Part shown: positions 5,153 through 5,782 of the stretch, one piece after another | How positions within the stretch are numbered: the first letter of the stretch is position 1 | Layout of the letters: each line of letters starts with the position of its first letter | Assembly: GCA_035539855.1 (NCBI GenBank) | Contig: DATLHO010000021.1 | Location: 1-5,782 of the forward strand | Length of the DNA stretch: 5,782 nucleotides | Direction: 5' to 3' | From: DATLHO01 sp035539855 | GTDB taxonomy: Bacteria; Bacteroidota; Ignavibacteria; OLB7 | Notes under the pieces: generated by a model | What the model saw: the letters and a program-made list of their open reading frames with translations, nothing else | Told to the model about the DNA's origin: nothing | Databases searched by the model: none | Made by a program: the position numbers and the translations under genes

Positions 5153-5782
5153 CTAGGGCGCGGCCGCCGATTGGTCGGACATGCCTGCGCGCCCAGGCCT
5201 TTGAATTGTGAGCCCCATCCTGAGCAGCTCCTCGCGCAGCCGCCTCGCGAACTCGCCGGCGCCGGGCGAATCGCCGTGCAGACATACGGTGTCGGCCTCG
5301 ATCGCGATGTCGGGCGCCTCGGCCGCGGGCAGGTGTCCGCCGAGCATCTCTCGCACTCTGCGCGCGGCGTCGACGGGGTCGCCCACGAGCGCGTCGGGAT
5401 GATCGCGCGGCAGCAGGTGTCCGTCGGGGCCGTAGCGGCGGTCGGCGAAGACTTCGCCGGCGGTAGCGAGACCGTGGATCTCGGCGGCGCGAATGAGCTC
5501 GCTGCCTGCCAGGCCATAGAGCGTCAGCCCGTCGTCGAAGTCGCAGACCGCAGAGGCGATCACGTCGGCGAGCTCGGCGTCGCGCGCGGCCATCGTGTAG
5601 AGCGCGCCGTGCGGCTTCACGTGCGCCATGGTCGCGCCCTCGACGCGGACGATCGCTCCGAGCGCTCCGAGTTGGTAGAGCACGAGGTCGTAGGCCTCGG
5701 CGGGCGTGATCGCGATCGCGCGCCGGCCGAAGCCCTCGCGATCGGGCAGGCCCGGATGCGCGCCGACCGCGACGCCGTGCTC
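5153..5782 (-). CDS. pxpA: 5-oxoprolinase subunit A, LamB/YcsF family (3' part; 5' end outside window)
   Basis: PxpA works with PxpB and PxpC in the cytoplasm in ATP-dependent opening of 5-oxoproline (pyroglutamate) to L-glutamate. The frame is open to the window edge and gives 209 residues ending at TAG 5153-5155. Reading from the edge, the first residues include GAHPGLPDREGFGRR, a hallmark of the family. Then follow HVKPHGALY, GLAGSELIRAAE, EVFADRRYGPDG and VCLHGDSPGA, all in the usual order. By comparison with the roughly 245-250-residue family, about 45-50 N-terminal residues are missing, so the start codon lies upstream of the window. A GTG at 5683 is internal and should not be taken as the start. 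The C-terminus carries about 15 residues of low-complexity tail (to SDQSAAAP) beyond the usual end. No pxpB or pxpC is visible downstream; they may lie upstream. The family assignment is firm; the enzymatic role is inferred from the family. Confidence 0.93.
   Translation of the reverse strand, partial: EHGVAVGAHPGLPDREGFGRRAIAITPAEAYDLVLYQLGALGAIVRVEGATMAHVKPHGALYTMAARDAELADVIASAVCDFDDGLTLYGLAGSELIRAAEIHGLATAGEVFADRRYGPDGHLLPRDHPDALVGDPVDAARRVREMLGGHLPAAEAPDIAIEADTVCLHGDSPGAGEFARRLREELLRMGLTIQRPGRAGMSDQSAAAP

Noticed and set aside
4459..5517. Minus-strand open frame bridging the pxpA end and the permease start
   Set aside because: Ser/Arg/Pro-rich out-of-frame reading of both real genes. It has no family resemblance, so I do not regard it as a gene spanning the spacer.

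Overview
The window is GC-rich, densely packed chromosomal DNA. All five supported genes lie on the minus strand, so transcription runs from high to low coordinates. Nothing in it indicates a phage, plasmid, transposon, CRISPR array or RNA gene. The composition points to a diderm soil or freshwater-type bacterium. So do a lipoprotein of the LptE type placed directly after a receiver-less sigma-54 activator and a free-standing methylmalonyl-CoA-mutase-type B12 domain. The activator-lptE order is one I know from Bacteroidetes and relatives. With this GC content I lean towards Gemmatimonadota, but that is an inference from gene content, not a phylogenetic result.

Layout in transcription order. 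(1) 5782-5153: the 3' part of pxpA (LamB/YcsF family 5-oxoprolinase subunit A); its 5' end lies outside the window. (2) 5152-5039: a 114-bp spacer with an imperfect inverted repeat. (3) 5038-2390: a large 10-TM FtsX/MacB-like ABC permease of the YbbP type, with no ATPase gene beside it. (4) 2389-2286: a 104-bp leader holding a TGTCA-N3-TGACA palindrome and a GC-rich hairpin. (5) 2285-1872: a 137-residue cobalamin-binding protein like the C-terminal domain or small subunit of methylmalonyl-CoA mutase. (6) 1853-624: a sigma-54-dependent activator with an AAA+ core and a Fis-type HTH but no N-terminal sensor domain. (7) 627-19: an LptE-like outer-membrane lipoprotein. It overlaps the activator by 4 bp (ATGA) and its long N-terminal region is built from five 12-bp tandem repeats.

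The B12 protein, activator and lipoprotein genes are close enough (18-bp gap, then a 4-bp overlap) to be one transcription unit. The permease may be read with them or separately. The activator and lipoprotein plausibly share a role in envelope (LPS transport) expression. The B12 protein and PxpA are ordinary metabolic functions (propionate/methylmalonyl-CoA and 5-oxoproline). I see no strong case for a wholly new system. The points most worth a second look are the in-frame minisatellite in the lipoprotein signal peptide, the operator-like palindrome before the B12 gene, the orphan permease with its Gly/Asp-rich insert, and the sensor-less activator coupled to lptE.
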